Assembly: GCF_002797895.1 (NCBI RefSeq)
Contig: NZ_PGES01000001.1
Location: 3,844,001-3,908,000, forward strand
Source: Janthinobacterium sp. 67
Lineage (GTDB): Bacteria > Pseudomonadota > Gammaproteobacteria > Burkholderiales > Burkholderiaceae_D
Direction of reading: 5' to 3'
DNA: 64,000 nt
Positions 38,200 through 47,088 of the stretch are shown here, one piece after another; within the stretch, counting starts at the first letter, position 1, and each line of letters opens with the position of its first letter. The position numbers and the translations under genes were made by a program. The notes beneath the pieces were generated by a model. It did no database searches and was not told the origin of the DNA. It worked only from the letters and a program-made list of their open reading frames with translations.

Positions 38200-39846
38200 C
38201 TAGCGCGTCGCCAGGCTGCGCAGCGGCTTTTTCGCCACGGCGCGCGGTGCGCCAGCCGAGCTTGCCGCCAGGCGCGGCGCCGTGCCCGACTCTTGCGCCG
38301 ACAGTTTGAAGCGCGCCACCAGCTGCGCCAGCACGGCCGCCTGGTCCTGCATGCTCGACGCCGCTGCCGCCGCCTCTTCCACCAGTGCCGCATTTTGCTG
38401 CGTGACGCTATCCATTTCCGTGATCGCCTGGTTGACGTGGCCGATGCCCGTGCTTTGCTCGTGCGAGGCGGCCGTGATGTCGGCCATGATGTCGGTGACG
38501 CGCGACACGGAAGCGACCACCTGATCCATGGTCGTGCCCGCCTGTGCGACGAGGGTGCTGCCGGCCGCGATGCTGTCGACGGAGGCGCCGATCAGTTCCT
38601 TGATTTCCTTGGCCGCGCCCGCCGAGCGCTGCGCCAGGTTGCGCACCTCGGACGCCACGACGGCGAAGCCGCGTCCCTGTTCACCGGCGCGCGCCGCTTC
38701 CACCGCCGCGTTCAGGGCCAGGATATTCGTCTGGAAGGCGATGCCATCGATGACGCCGATGATGTCGACGATCTTGCGCGACGAAGCGTTGATCGTGTCC
38801 ATGGTGCCGATCACTTGCGCCACCACGGCGCCACCCTGGCGCGCCACGGCGGAAGCGGACTGCGCCAGTTCATTTGCCTGCACGGCGTTGCCCGCGTTCT
38901 GCGTCACGGTCGAGGTCAGTTCCTCCATCGAGGCGGCCGTTTCTTCCAGCGAACTGGCTTGCATTTCCGTGCGCGCCGACAAGTCCATATTGCCGCTGGC
39001 GATCTCGCTCGATGCCGTGGCGATCGTCTCGGCGCTGTGGCGGATTTCGCTGATCGCATCGACCAGGTTCGATTGCATGGTTTTCATCGCGTACAGCACG
39101 CTGTGGCGGTCGTTGGCATGCGTGCGCACGACGCCGCTCAAATCGTTATTTGCGATCTTTTCGGCCACGTCGGCCGCATATTCGGGGTCGCCGCCCAGCG
39201 CATGGCGCAGGCTGCGGTTGATCACCACGACGACGGCGGACAGCAGCGCGCAGACGAGTACCAGCACGCCCAGCGAGGTGAGCAGCGACTGGCGGAAGGC
39301 CGCGTCGATATCGTCCATGTACACGCCCGTCACGATGGTCCAGCTCCATGGCTTGTAGGCCACCACGCGGCTCATCTTCGGTTCGGGGGTCTTCTGGCCG
39401 GGACGGGGGAAATAATAGTGAACGAAGCCCTTGCCCGTATCGGTCTTGCCGACGGCAACGATGTCGCGGTACAGATAGGTGCCGTTGGCATCTTTAAAAT
39501 CCGCCATGTTCTTGCCATTCGTTTGCGGCGCGGCAGGATTCATCACGACAACGGCGTCGAGGTTGATGATGGACAAATAACCGGTCTCGCCGAAACGCAT
39601 GCTCTTGATCACGGCCGTGGCCTGCTTTTGCGCTTCTTCCTTCGTCAAGGCGCCGCTGGCGGCCAGGTCGCCGAACATCTTGACGGCGCCCAGGCCCAGG
39701 TCGGCGGCATTGCTCAGGTCGGCGCTGCGCTCTTCGATGCGGATCTTGCGGATTTCCAGGGCGTTATAGACAAAAATAACGGTGATGCACAACAGGCTGC
39801 AAATCAGGGGAATCCATAACTTCTGCTGGAACGTCAATTTCTTCAT
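38200..39846 (-). CDS. Methyl-accepting chemotaxis protein with single Cache domain
   Basis: A 548-residue chemoreceptor. TM1 is about 9-29. The periplasmic domain (about 30-187) has [20 protein letters not shown] and [17 protein letters not shown], the pattern of a single Cache (sCache_2) sensor for small organic acids. TM2 is about 190-212, then HAMP and the signalling hairpin with [20 protein letters not shown]. Unlike the other two receptors here it has no C-terminal EWEEF-type pentapeptide (it ends RSLATR). GGAGA precedes the start. Confidence 0.95.
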   Translation of the reverse strand: MKKLTFQQKLWIPLICSLLCITVIFVYNALEIRKIRIEERSADLSNAADLGLGAVKMFGDLAASGALTKEEAQKQATAVIKSMRFGETGYLSIINLDAVVVMNPAAPQTNGKNMADFKDANGTYLYRDIVAVGKTDTGKGFVHYYFPRPGQKTPEPKMSRVVAYKPWSWTIVTGVYMDDIDAAFRQSLLTSLGVLVLVCALLSAVVVVINRSLRHALGGDPEYAADVAEKIANNDLSGVVRTHANDRHSVLYAMKTMQSNLVDAISEIRHSAETIATASSEIASGNMDLSARTEMQASSLEETAASMEELTSTVTQNAGNAVQANELAQSASAVARQGGAVVAQVIGTMDTINASSRKIVDIIGVIDGIAFQTNILALNAAVEAARAGEQGRGFAVVASEVRNLAQRSAGAAKEIKELIGASVDSIAAGSTLVAQAGTTMDQVVASVSRVTDIMADITAASHEQSTGIGHVNQAITEMDSVTQQNAALVEEAAAAASSMQDQAAVLAQLVARFKLSAQESGTAPRLAASSAGAPRAVAKKPLRSLATR

Positions 39847-40124
39847 GCTGTGTCTCCAACTATCTATGTGCGGCGAAAGGCGTGGCCCGCTTCCAGCTCG
39901 GCAGGCCAGGAATGCGGCGGCGACGGTGCTCTGGCGGCACCGTTCAGACGACACCAGCATACGCTCGAAATACCGATATTTACAATGCCGGGAAGCAATG
40001 ATTTGTGCCTGGTGTTGTTAATGCGTTGTCGTTGCACATGCTGCATCGCAATAGAATTAGCGTCAGCACGCGTGCTTTTTTTACGCTACAGTCGCTCTAC
40101 CGTCGCCACCGCGCAAGGAATCCC

Positions 40125-40553
40125 ATGTCGACCACATTCACCTGGCAAGGCTTTGCCATCCTGTCGGCCATGTTCGCGGCCCTGACGGCCATCCTGGGCA
40201 AGCTGGGCGTCGCTCACCTGAACAGCAATATGGCCACCTTGATACGCACGGGCGTCATCCTGCTGGTGACGGCCGCCATCATCTCCCTGCGCGCCGAATG
40301 GCAGCGCCCCAGCGGCGGCAACTGGGTGGGCTGGACTTGCCTGATCGCCTCGGGCGTGGCCACGGGATTGTCGTGGCTATGCTATTTCCGCGCATTGCAG
40401 CTGGGTCCCGTCTCGCTGGTGGCGCCCGTCGACAAGCTCAGCGTGGCGCTCGTCATGCTGGCCGGCTGGCTGGTGCTGGGCGAACCGTTCACGCTGAAGG
40501 CGGCCGCCGGCGGCGGATTGATCGTGCTCGGCTCGCTGATTTTGCTGCTGTGA
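40125..40553 (+). CDS. Small EamA-family transporter (single domain)
   Basis: A 142-residue protein with four to five transmembrane segments, one EamA unit rather than the usual two; it probably acts as a dimer. Conserved-looking parts are GFAILSAMFAALTAILGKLG and SWLCYFRALQLGPVSLVAPVDKLS. The start is the Met at 40125 after AAGGAA. Stand-alone proteins of this size are a known subgroup with unknown substrate. Confidence 0.85.
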   Translation: MSTTFTWQGFAILSAMFAALTAILGKLGVAHLNSNMATLIRTGVILLVTAAIISLRAEWQRPSGGNWVGWTCLIASGVATGLSWLCYFRALQLGPVSLVAPVDKLSVALVMLAGWLVLGEPFTLKAAAGGGLIVLGSLILLL

Positions 40554-40625
40554 GGCATTCCACGGCACGGGGGGCGCGCCTGTGTCAGAATGCACGCCGC
40601 ATAGATCGACACACGAAAGAACAGC

Positions 40626-40991
40626 ATGACCAAGAATGAAGCCATGAAACGCATCAACGACCGCCTGGGCAAACCCACCCTGACGGAGAAAAATACGCAC
40701 TTTGCCAGCGTCGCCAGCTATGGCACGGACGAAGGCTGGTGGCTGAAGATCCCCTTCCTGACGTTCAAGCAGGAATTGCACTTCATCCTCAACAATGAAA
40801 AAACGAAAAGCTTCCAGCACCTGAAAATCGGCGCCAACCAGATCCTCAGCCCCGGCATGAAGTTCCGCAGCACGGGCGGCGCCGCCGACGCCTTCATGTC
40901 GGCCTCGGCGCCGAAACGCCTGGTCGACTTGCTCGACGGCGGCAGCAAGTACAACTTCACCAAGCATTTCATCAACGATTACCGCTACTAA
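40626..40991 (+). CDS. Conserved-looking protein of unknown function
   Basis: A 121-residue soluble protein, no signal peptide. Composition and codon use match the neighbours. Recognisable parts are TKNEAMKRINDRLG at the N-terminus and GWWLKIPFLTFKQELHFIL in the middle. No domain can be named. Ends two bases before a palindromic repeat element. Confidence 0.65.
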   Translation: MTKNEAMKRINDRLGKPTLTEKNTHFASVASYGTDEGWWLKIPFLTFKQELHFILNNEKTKSFQHLKIGANQILSPGMKFRSTGGAADAFMSASAPKRLVDLLDGGSKYNFTKHFINDYRY

Positions 40992-40993
40992 AA

Positions 40994-41110
40994 CACCTGA
41001 CCAAACCTACTGTGCGGCGCGCTTTGCGCGCCTGCGATGCTCACCGTACTAGAGTACGGTTGCGCTTCTTAGCCACAAATCACTGCCGCTCGCGACGGTT
41101 TTGTCAGGTG
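40994..41110. repeat. Palindromic repeat element bounded by CACCTGAC
   Basis: Outer arms CACCTGAC (40994-41001) and GTCAGGTG (41103-41110) enclose two perfect hairpins: GGCGCGC-TTT-GCGCGCC (41016-41032) and ACCGTACT-AG-AGTACGGT (41043-41060). It fills the gap between two convergent unknown genes. A shorter relative with the same ends lies at 60004-60033. It encodes no protein. Confidence 0.7.
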
Positions 41111-41122
41111 CTCTTCATGTCG

Positions 41123-41527
41123 TTAGTCTTCCCTTGGCGGCAGCCACGCGTGCAGCAAATGCTGCGCGATGTCGAGCGCATCGTCGCGGCTGGTGCCGAA
41201 ATGCAGGGGGTAGCCCCAGAACTTGCCGAACATCACGGCAAAAGCCTTGCCCGCCAGGCGCTTGGCGGCGCTCGGCTCGACCAGCACCATGCCCTGGATA
41301 TACGCGCGGATGGCCGCCTTGTTCTGCTTCATCCAGAGCGCAGCCCGCTTGCGCTCTTCCTGCGGGTGTTCGTGCCCCTCCTCGTCAAAACCTTCCTCGC
41401 TGAGAATGACAAACGCCTGGCGACGCGCCAGCAGCGCGTCAAACTGGACAAACAGCATATCGAGCTGGACAGGCGCTGCCTCGCGGCGCATCCAGACGAG
41501 GGGAAAAGTGGATAGATCAAGCTGCAT
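41123..41527 (-). CDS. Protein of unknown function
   Basis: A 134-residue soluble protein, no signal peptide. Notable segments are LFVQFDALLARRQAFVILSE and EERKRAALWMKQNKAAIRAY, which suggest a mixed alpha/beta fold. AAGGAG lies eight bases before the ATG. Divergent from an AraC regulator across 170 bases and so a possible target of it. No family can be named. Confidence 0.65.
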   Translation of the reverse strand: MQLDLSTFPLVWMRREAAPVQLDMLFVQFDALLARRQAFVILSEEGFDEEGHEHPQEERKRAALWMKQNKAAIRAYIQGMVLVEPSAAKRLAGKAFAVMFGKFWGYPLHFGTSRDDALDIAQHLLHAWLPPRED

Positions 41528-41697
41528 GGTGATGACTCCTTCAAGGGGTTGCCGTTCCTCCTTACCTTCATCAGAACACTGGCGGCGGCGGTTGCCGTTG
41601 AAGCGGGGCTGCGGATACCCATACGATAGCGCTGGCGGCGCTGCGCGTCATTGCATAAAATAGCCACAATATTATTCAATCCAGCCAAACCATTCCC

Positions 41698-42540
41698 ATG
41701 CCCTCTCCCCTCTTGCCCAAGGTGCTGACGGCCCAGCTGGGCCTCGAGGCCGGCGCTTCCCTCATCGATTTCGACATCGATGGCGTGCTGCGCCCGCTGC
41801 TGGCCGTGGGACTGGCCAGCGTGCCCGAGGATGGCGAGCAGGCGCCGCACCGGCACCGCAAGGGGCAGCTGCTGTATGCGACGCGTGGCGTGATTCATTG
41901 CGAGGTGGACAGTGGCGTGTGGATCGTGCCGCCCCAGTGCGCCGTGTGGATACCGGGCGGCCTGATGCATTCGGCGCAGGGCGTGGGCGAGGCCGCATGT
42001 TATTGCCTGTTTGTTGAACCGGCCATGGCGCCGGCCTTGCCGGCCGTCTGCTGCACCGTGGCCGTGTCGCCCCTGCTGCGCGAACTGATCGCCAAGGCGG
42101 CCGGTTTTCCCACCCTGGCCGCGCTGCATGGCGCGCAAGAACGCCTGGTGCTCACCCTGCTCGATGAACTGGCGGCCGCGCCCGTGGAAGACTTGCACCT
42201 GCCGATGCCACGCGATCCTCGCCTGCGCCGCCTGGCCGCCCTGCTGCTGGCGCAGCCCGGCGATAAAAGCACCCTGGCCGAATGGGCCGGCCGCATCGGC
42301 ATGAGCGAGCGCAGCATGACCCGGCAATCACTGGAGGAACTGGGCATGAGCGTGGGCCGCTGGCGCCGGCAATTGCACGTCATCCTGGCCTTGCAGCGGC
42401 TGGCGCAAGGCCACAGCGTGAAAGCGGTGGCGCTGGAACTCGGTTATGAAAACACGAGCGGTTTCGTCACCATGTTCCGCAAGGCCGTGGGCAAGCCGCC
42501 GGCGCGCTACCTGGCGGAACGGGAATCGAAGAGGATATAA
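41698..42540 (+). CDS. AraC-family transcriptional regulator (cupin sensor)
   Basis: A 280-residue regulator of the same type as the one at 22747. The cupin part has PHRHRKGQLLYATRG and PPQCAVWIPGGLMH. The C-terminal helix-turn-helix pair has GMSERSMTRQSLEELG and ALELGYENTSGFVTMFRKAVG, which is conventional for the family. Divergent from the 134-residue unknown gene. Confidence 0.92.
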   Translation: MPSPLLPKVLTAQLGLEAGASLIDFDIDGVLRPLLAVGLASVPEDGEQAPHRHRKGQLLYATRGVIHCEVDSGVWIVPPQCAVWIPGGLMHSAQGVGEAACYCLFVEPAMAPALPAVCCTVAVSPLLRELIAKAAGFPTLAALHGAQERLVLTLLDELAAAPVEDLHLPMPRDPRLRRLAALLLAQPGDKSTLAEWAGRIGMSERSMTRQSLEELGMSVGRWRRQLHVILALQRLAQGHSVKAVALELGYENTSGFVTMFRKAVGKPPARYLAERESKRI

Positions 42541-42548
42541 AAACGCAT

Positions 42549-42574
42549 AAAAAAAGGCGGCATCACGCCGCCTT
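42549..42574 (-). terminator. Rho-independent terminator after folE
   Basis: AAGGCGGC (42554-42561) pairs with GCCGCCTT (42567-42574) around ATCAC; on the minus strand seven T follow. It sits between the convergent AraC and folE genes. Confidence 0.85.
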
Positions 42575-42597
42575 CGTCACGCATCGTCGCCGAACAA

Positions 42598-43164
42598 TCA
42601 GCTTTCGCGCGCCAATGCCAGAAATTCCGTGCGCAGCGCCAAGTTCGGCTGCATCTCGCCCAGCATGGCCGAGGTGATGGTTTCCTCGCCCGGCGTGCGG
42701 ATGCCGCGGCTTTCCATGCACAGGTGGCGGCAGCGTACGACCACGCCCACCGATTTCGGTTCCAGCACTTCCATCAGGGCATTGGCGATCTGCATCGTCA
42801 TGCGTTCCTGCACTTGCAGGCGCTTGGAGAAGCAATCGACGAGGCGCGTCAGTTTCGACAGGCCGACGATCTTGCCGTTGGGCACGTAGCCGATGGTGGC
42901 CTTGCCGAAGAATGGCGCCAGATGGTGTTCGCAATGGCTGTAGACGGGAATGCCGCGCACGACGATCAGCTCGTTGTACTGTTCCGCGCCATCTTCAAAC
43001 GCTTTCAGCAAATCCACCGGATCCTGGCCATAGCCGGACGTCCAGTGCTTCCACGCCTTGGCCACGCGCGCCGGCGTTTCCAGCAAGCCGGGACGCTGCG
43101 GGTCTTCGCCAAAGCTGCTGATCAGCCGACGCCAGTCGTTTTCGGAGAATTCTTCTTGAGACAT
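42598..43164 (-). CDS. folE: GTP cyclohydrolase I
   Basis: A 188-residue enzyme converting GTP to dihydroneopterin triphosphate, the first step of folate and tetrahydrobiopterin synthesis. Zinc and active-site motifs are present: YSHCEHHLAPFFG and VRCRHLCMESRGI. The start is the Met at 43164 (MSQEEFSENDWRR); an upstream in-frame start would add eight residues. It follows nudC by 78 bases in the same direction and may share its transcript. Confidence 0.97.
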   Translation of the reverse strand: MSQEEFSENDWRRLISSFGEDPQRPGLLETPARVAKAWKHWTSGYGQDPVDLLKAFEDGAEQYNELIVVRGIPVYSHCEHHLAPFFGKATIGYVPNGKIVGLSKLTRLVDCFSKRLQVQERMTMQIANALMEVLEPKSVGVVVRCRHLCMESRGIRTPGEETITSAMLGEMQPNLALRTEFLALARES

Positions 43165-43242
43165 GCTACACCACCCTAAAATTTGCAATTGCCGTCAGTA
43201 TATAGAAAATGTGACAGGCTGCCCCGACGGCCATTGCTTTCC

Positions 43243-44076
43243 CTATGGCATAGGCGGACGGTGCGCGCGCACCAGCAGCGCGGAAATCGACACGCTCGAA
43301 CTCGCCTCCGGCCATACGTCGCCGGGGCCGAACCAGCGCGCCTCGGCGATCTCGTTTTCATCGACGCGGATCTCGCCATCGAGATAATCGGCCGTAAACG
43401 CGATCATCAGCGAATGGGGAAACGGCCAGGACTGGCTCATGAAGTATTGCAGGTTGTGCACGCGCAAGCCCACCTCTTCCATCACTTCGCGGTGCACGGC
43501 TTCCTCGATCGATTCGCCCGCTTCAAGGAAACCAGCCAGTGGACTGAAACGCTGCGATGGCGAGTGCTTGTGCATGGCCAGCAGCACCTGCTCGCCCTTG
43601 CGGATGAGCACCATCATGGCCGGCGAAATGCGCGGATACGCGAGCATGCCGCAGGCGGCGCACGTGAAACAGCGTTCGCCGCGCGTGCGCTGCATGGGCG
43701 TGGCGCACACGCCGCAATGGCGGTGCGTGCGCGCCCACTCGGCCAGCTGCACGGCGCGGCTGGCCAGGCCCAGGAAGGCGTCGTCGACGGCATTGAACAG
43801 GGTGCGCATGCCGTGCCAGGCCAGGCCGGCGCCGGCGGGCAATTCCTCGTCGGCCCAGACCGTCTGGCAATAGCGGCCTTGCCACAAGCCCACGGGCTGG
43901 GCGCGGCCGAGGTCGATATCGAGCGCTGCCACCTCGGCGGCAGTGGGCAGGGCCAGCTCGGGCGTACGCAACAACAGACGCCCGCGGTGAAAGACAAAGG
44001 TCAGCGTCTGGTCTGCGGCCGGGGCCGGTTCGGGCGCATCGATCAGGGGGACAAAGGCATCGGGAGTCTGCAGCAT
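43243..44076 (-). CDS. nudC: NAD+ diphosphatase (NADH pyrophosphatase), Nudix
   Basis: A 277-residue enzyme cleaving NAD(H) to NMN(H) and AMP, and in E. coli removing NAD caps from RNA. Order of parts: variable N-terminal domain, zinc ribbon (HCGVCATPM, then FTCAACGMLAYPR), Nudix box GFLEAGESIEEAVHREV continuing to MEEVGL, and the NudC-specific SQSWPFPHSLM just after. The start is the Met at 44076. Confidence 0.95.
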   Translation of the reverse strand: MLQTPDAFVPLIDAPEPAPAADQTLTFVFHRGRLLLRTPELALPTAAEVAALDIDLGRAQPVGLWQGRYCQTVWADEELPAGAGLAWHGMRTLFNAVDDAFLGLASRAVQLAEWARTHRHCGVCATPMQRTRGERCFTCAACGMLAYPRISPAMMVLIRKGEQVLLAMHKHSPSQRFSPLAGFLEAGESIEEAVHREVMEEVGLRVHNLQYFMSQSWPFPHSLMIAFTADYLDGEIRVDENEIAEARWFGPGDVWPEASSSVSISALLVRAHRPPMP

Positions 44077-44217
44077 GCTCGGTGGAATTTGTAAAGGTTG
44101 CTCATCATACTCCCGCTGCCGGACGCTTGCGCGCATAGCAGCGCCGCAGCGGCAAAGCAAGCATTCATCCGCCATGGCCGGTTTTTTTTTGCGTCAAGCC
44201 CAATCCGTTGCGTAAAC

Positions 44218-44242
44218 GATACTGATAACGATTCTCATTTAC
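44218..44242 (+). promoter_or_regulatory. Overlapping Fur boxes upstream of the TonB receptor
   Basis: GATACTGATAACGATTCTC (44218-44236) matches the 19-base Fur consensus at about 15 positions, and a second register starts six bases later (44224-44242). Overlapping sites with six-base offset are typical of iron-repressed promoters. It lies about 130 bases before the receptor gene. Confidence 0.75.
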
Positions 44243-44369
44243 GAAATAGCGCCCAGTTATTACAATACCGCCTACTCCGTCTCCATCGCCAGCCACTTGC
44301 CCGCGTGCCCAAGCACAGCGGCGCAGAGCCAGCCAGGAACCACTACCCTGACCTTTTCGAAAGAGCAAG

Positions 44370-46703
44370 ATGGCAATCAAGAGCCGCAAACACGCACCTA
44401 CCCGTTTCAACCAGCACATCGGCGCCGCCCTGGCCGTGATGCTGCTGCCCGTCGCCGCCCAGGCGGCAGACCCGGCCGGCCAAAGCGCCCCGGCATCGCA
44501 GCAAACCCTGAACGAAATCAAGGTCGTGGGCTCCAAGGAAAATGATTTCAAGGCCGAAAAAGCCTCGTCGCCGAAATACACGGAAGACCTGGTCAACACG
44601 GCGCAAACCATCGTCGTGATCAAGAAGGAATTGATCGAGCAGCAAGGCGCGCTGACCCTGACGGATGCGCTGCGCAACACGCCCGGCGTCGGCACCTTCT
44701 TCCTCGGCGAGAACGGCAACACGAACACGGGCGACGCCGTCTACATGCGCGGCTTCGATGCCTCGGGCAGCATCTATGTCGATGGCGTGCGCGACGTGGG
44801 TTCCATCTCGCGCGACGTCTTCAACATCGAACAGATCGACGTGTTGAAGGGCCCGGCGGGCACGGACAGCGGCCGCGGTTCGCCGACCGGTTCGATCAAC
44901 CTGGTCAGCAAGACGGCCACCATGGAAAACAAATTCAATTCCCTGCTGACGGCGGGCAGCGGCAAGCAGAAACGCGCCACGGCCGACTGGAACCGCATCA
45001 TCGACGCCGATTCCGGCACGGCCTTCCGTCTGAACCTGATGACGCAGGACAGCGGCAACCCGGCGCGCGACGAAGTCAAGAACAAGCGCTGGGCCTTCGC
45101 GCCCACCGTCACCTTCGGCATCGGCAAACCGACGCGCATCACGGCCAGCTACCTGCACGTGGATCAAAACAACGTGCCCGACGGCTTTGTGCCGACCATC
45201 GGCTTGCCAGGCTACTCGACGCCGGACACCATCACGCCGACGAACAAGGTGATCCGTACCTTCCTGAACGGCGCCGCCAAGGTCGATCCGAAGAATTTCT
45301 ACGGTTCCACCGCGGATCACGACAAGGTCAAGGCCGACATGGGCACCTTGCGCATCGACCATGATTTCTCGCCGACCGTGCAGTTCCAGAACACCACGCG
45401 CTACGGCAAGACCAAACAGGATTACCTGCTGACGGCCTTCATGGGCAGCACCGCCAACCTGAAGACGCCGGTCGCCACTGATCCGTCGACCTGGACCCTG
45501 GCGCGCTCGCTGCGCACCGTGAAGGACCAGGAAAACACGATTCTGACCAACCAGACCGTGGTCAGCGCGCAATTCGACACGGGCGTGCTGAAACACTCGA
45601 TGGTGGCCGGCGCCGAATTCACCAGCGAAAAACAGACCAACTACAGCTATGTGCCTGCCAGCCTGGGTACCATGCCGGACGCCAATCTGTACCATCCAAA
45701 TCCGCGCGACCCCGTCACCGGCTACCAGCCCGTGCGCAACGGCGCGTTCACCGAAGGCGAAGTCAACACGCAAAGCCTGTATGTGTTCGACACCGTCAAG
45801 TTCGGCGACAAGTGGATCTTCAACGGCGGCGTGCGCTTCGACCATTTCAACACCACGTATGACGCCGTCACCCTGCAAACGGCCGTGACCGCACCGGCAG
45901 TACAGCCATTGCCAGTGGGCACGCCGATTCCTACCCACTTGACCCTGAGCGACACCTTGGCCAACGGCAAGATTTCGGCCATGTACAAGCCGACGCCGGA
46001 CAGCAGCGTGTATGCCTTGCTGGCCACGTCGAAAGCGCCACCCGGCGTCAACTTCGCCCTGAGCACGGGCGCCAGCAGCGCGCAAAACCCGAAATATGAC
46101 CCGCAGGAAACCATTACCAAGGAAATCGGCACCAAGTGGGACTTCCTGAAGCAAAAGCTGTCGCTGTCGGCCGCCGTCTACCAGACCACCGTCAAGAATG
46201 AAGTGGAACAAGATCCTGTGATCCCGACCATTTATTACCAGACAGGCAAGAAGCGCGTGGAAGGCATCGAAATCGGCGTGGTGGGCGAGATCATGCCGAA
46301 CTGGCTCGTCAGCGCAGGCTACACCCGCATGAACACCAAGGTCGAGTCGGGCAAGGTCGTCACGGCCAGCGGCGTCAACAACCTCAGCTACACGCCTAAA
46401 CAGGCGTTTACGGGCTGGACCTCGTACACCCTGCCCTTCGGCCTGAAGATCGGTGGCGGCGCGCGTTACGTGGGTGAAATGCTGCGCGGCACCGATGGCG
46501 CCGTCGGCACGCCGGCCCGCGTGGATGCCTACTGGGTCTTCGACGCCATGGCAACCTACACCGTCAACAAGAACCTCGACCTGCAGCTGAACGCCTACAA
46601 CCTGGCCGACAAGACCTATGTGGCGGCCATCAACAAGTCCGGCTTCCGCTACACCCCGAGCCAGCCACGTTCGTTCAGCCTGACGGCCAATATCAAGTTC
46701 TGA
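44370..46703 (+). CDS. TonB-dependent siderophore receptor (catecholate type)
   Basis: A 777-residue outer-membrane receptor. The signal peptide ends at about VAAQAA (32-33). The plug domain (about 60-170) has TLNEIKVVGSK near the TonB box region, LTDALRNTPGVGTFFLGENG and VDGVRDVGSISRDVFNIEQI. The 22-strand barrel ends in SFSLTANIKF with terminal Phe. The plug resembles Fiu/CirA-like catecholate receptors, but substrate is inferred. Fur boxes precede it, so it should be iron-repressed. No siderophore synthesis genes are near. A terminator follows. Confidence 0.94.
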   Translation: MAIKSRKHAPTRFNQHIGAALAVMLLPVAAQAADPAGQSAPASQQTLNEIKVVGSKENDFKAEKASSPKYTEDLVNTAQTIVVIKKELIEQQGALTLTDALRNTPGVGTFFLGENGNTNTGDAVYMRGFDASGSIYVDGVRDVGSISRDVFNIEQIDVLKGPAGTDSGRGSPTGSINLVSKTATMENKFNSLLTAGSGKQKRATADWNRIIDADSGTAFRLNLMTQDSGNPARDEVKNKRWAFAPTVTFGIGKPTRITASYLHVDQNNVPDGFVPTIGLPGYSTPDTITPTNKVIRTFLNGAAKVDPKNFYGSTADHDKVKADMGTLRIDHDFSPTVQFQNTTRYGKTKQDYLLTAFMGSTANLKTPVATDPSTWTLARSLRTVKDQENTILTNQTVVSAQFDTGVLKHSMVAGAEFTSEKQTNYSYVPASLGTMPDANLYHPNPRDPVTGYQPVRNGAFTEGEVNTQSLYVFDTVKFGDKWIFNGGVRFDHFNTTYDAVTLQTAVTAPAVQPLPVGTPIPTHLTLSDTLANGKISAMYKPTPDSSVYALLATSKAPPGVNFALSTGASSAQNPKYDPQETITKEIGTKWDFLKQKLSLSAAVYQTTVKNEVEQDPVIPTIYYQTGKKRVEGIEIGVVGEIMPNWLVSAGYTRMNTKVESGKVVTASGVNNLSYTPKQAFTGWTSYTLPFGLKIGGGARYVGEMLRGTDGAVGTPARVDAYWVFDAMATYTVNKNLDLQLNAYNLADKTYVAAINKSGFRYTPSQPRSFSLTANIKF

Positions 46704-46731
46704 CGTCAATAGAACACGACTGCGCCACATC

Positions 46732-46757
46732 AAGCCCCTCTTCGGAGGGGCTTTTTT
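46732..46757 (+). terminator. Rho-independent terminator after the TonB receptor
   Basis: AAGCCCCTC (46732-46740) and GAGGGGCTT (46745-46753) close on a UUCG tetraloop, followed by a run of T. Confidence 0.92.
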
Positions 46758-47088
46758 ATTGTCCTGATAATCTTGCCTTTTTGGCGTACCGCCACCGTGC
46801 CGCGACCAGCGTATGAAAAGTCATACAGCGATGGCCCGCCGCGTCCAATATTTCGCGCAAGCAGGCCAAATTGCGACATCCTGACAACAAAAAAAGCTTC
46901 CTTAAATCAACAACTTAAGAAGTTATGCGCCAAATGCCGATTTCAGGCATATCCTTTGCTATGTACAGGTTTTGCTGCAAATAATCGCTGGCACGCAAGG
47001 GCTTGTTTTTGAGAAATATTGACTCCAAGCTTGAGTTGCTCGCAATCAATAATCCGCTCACAGCGGCGCTTCATTTGGAGGAGTCAAA
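46758..47088. promoter_or_regulatory. 331-base regulatory region of the symporter gene
   Basis: No gene. TGGCACG at 46989-46995 is a perfect sigma54 -24 element, but the following GC (47001-47002) is one base too close for a standard -12 element. Upstream an imperfect inverted repeat CTTCCTTAA...CTTAAGAAG (46897-46922) could bind the activator. GGAGGAG directly precedes the start codon. Because a DctD-like sigma54 activator is encoded downstream, this is the most plausible target, but the promoter is not certain. Confidence 0.4.

Noticed and set aside
44343..46733. 796-codon frame antisense to the TonB receptor
   Set aside because: Receptor features are clear on the plus strand, so the frame is a codon-bias shadow.
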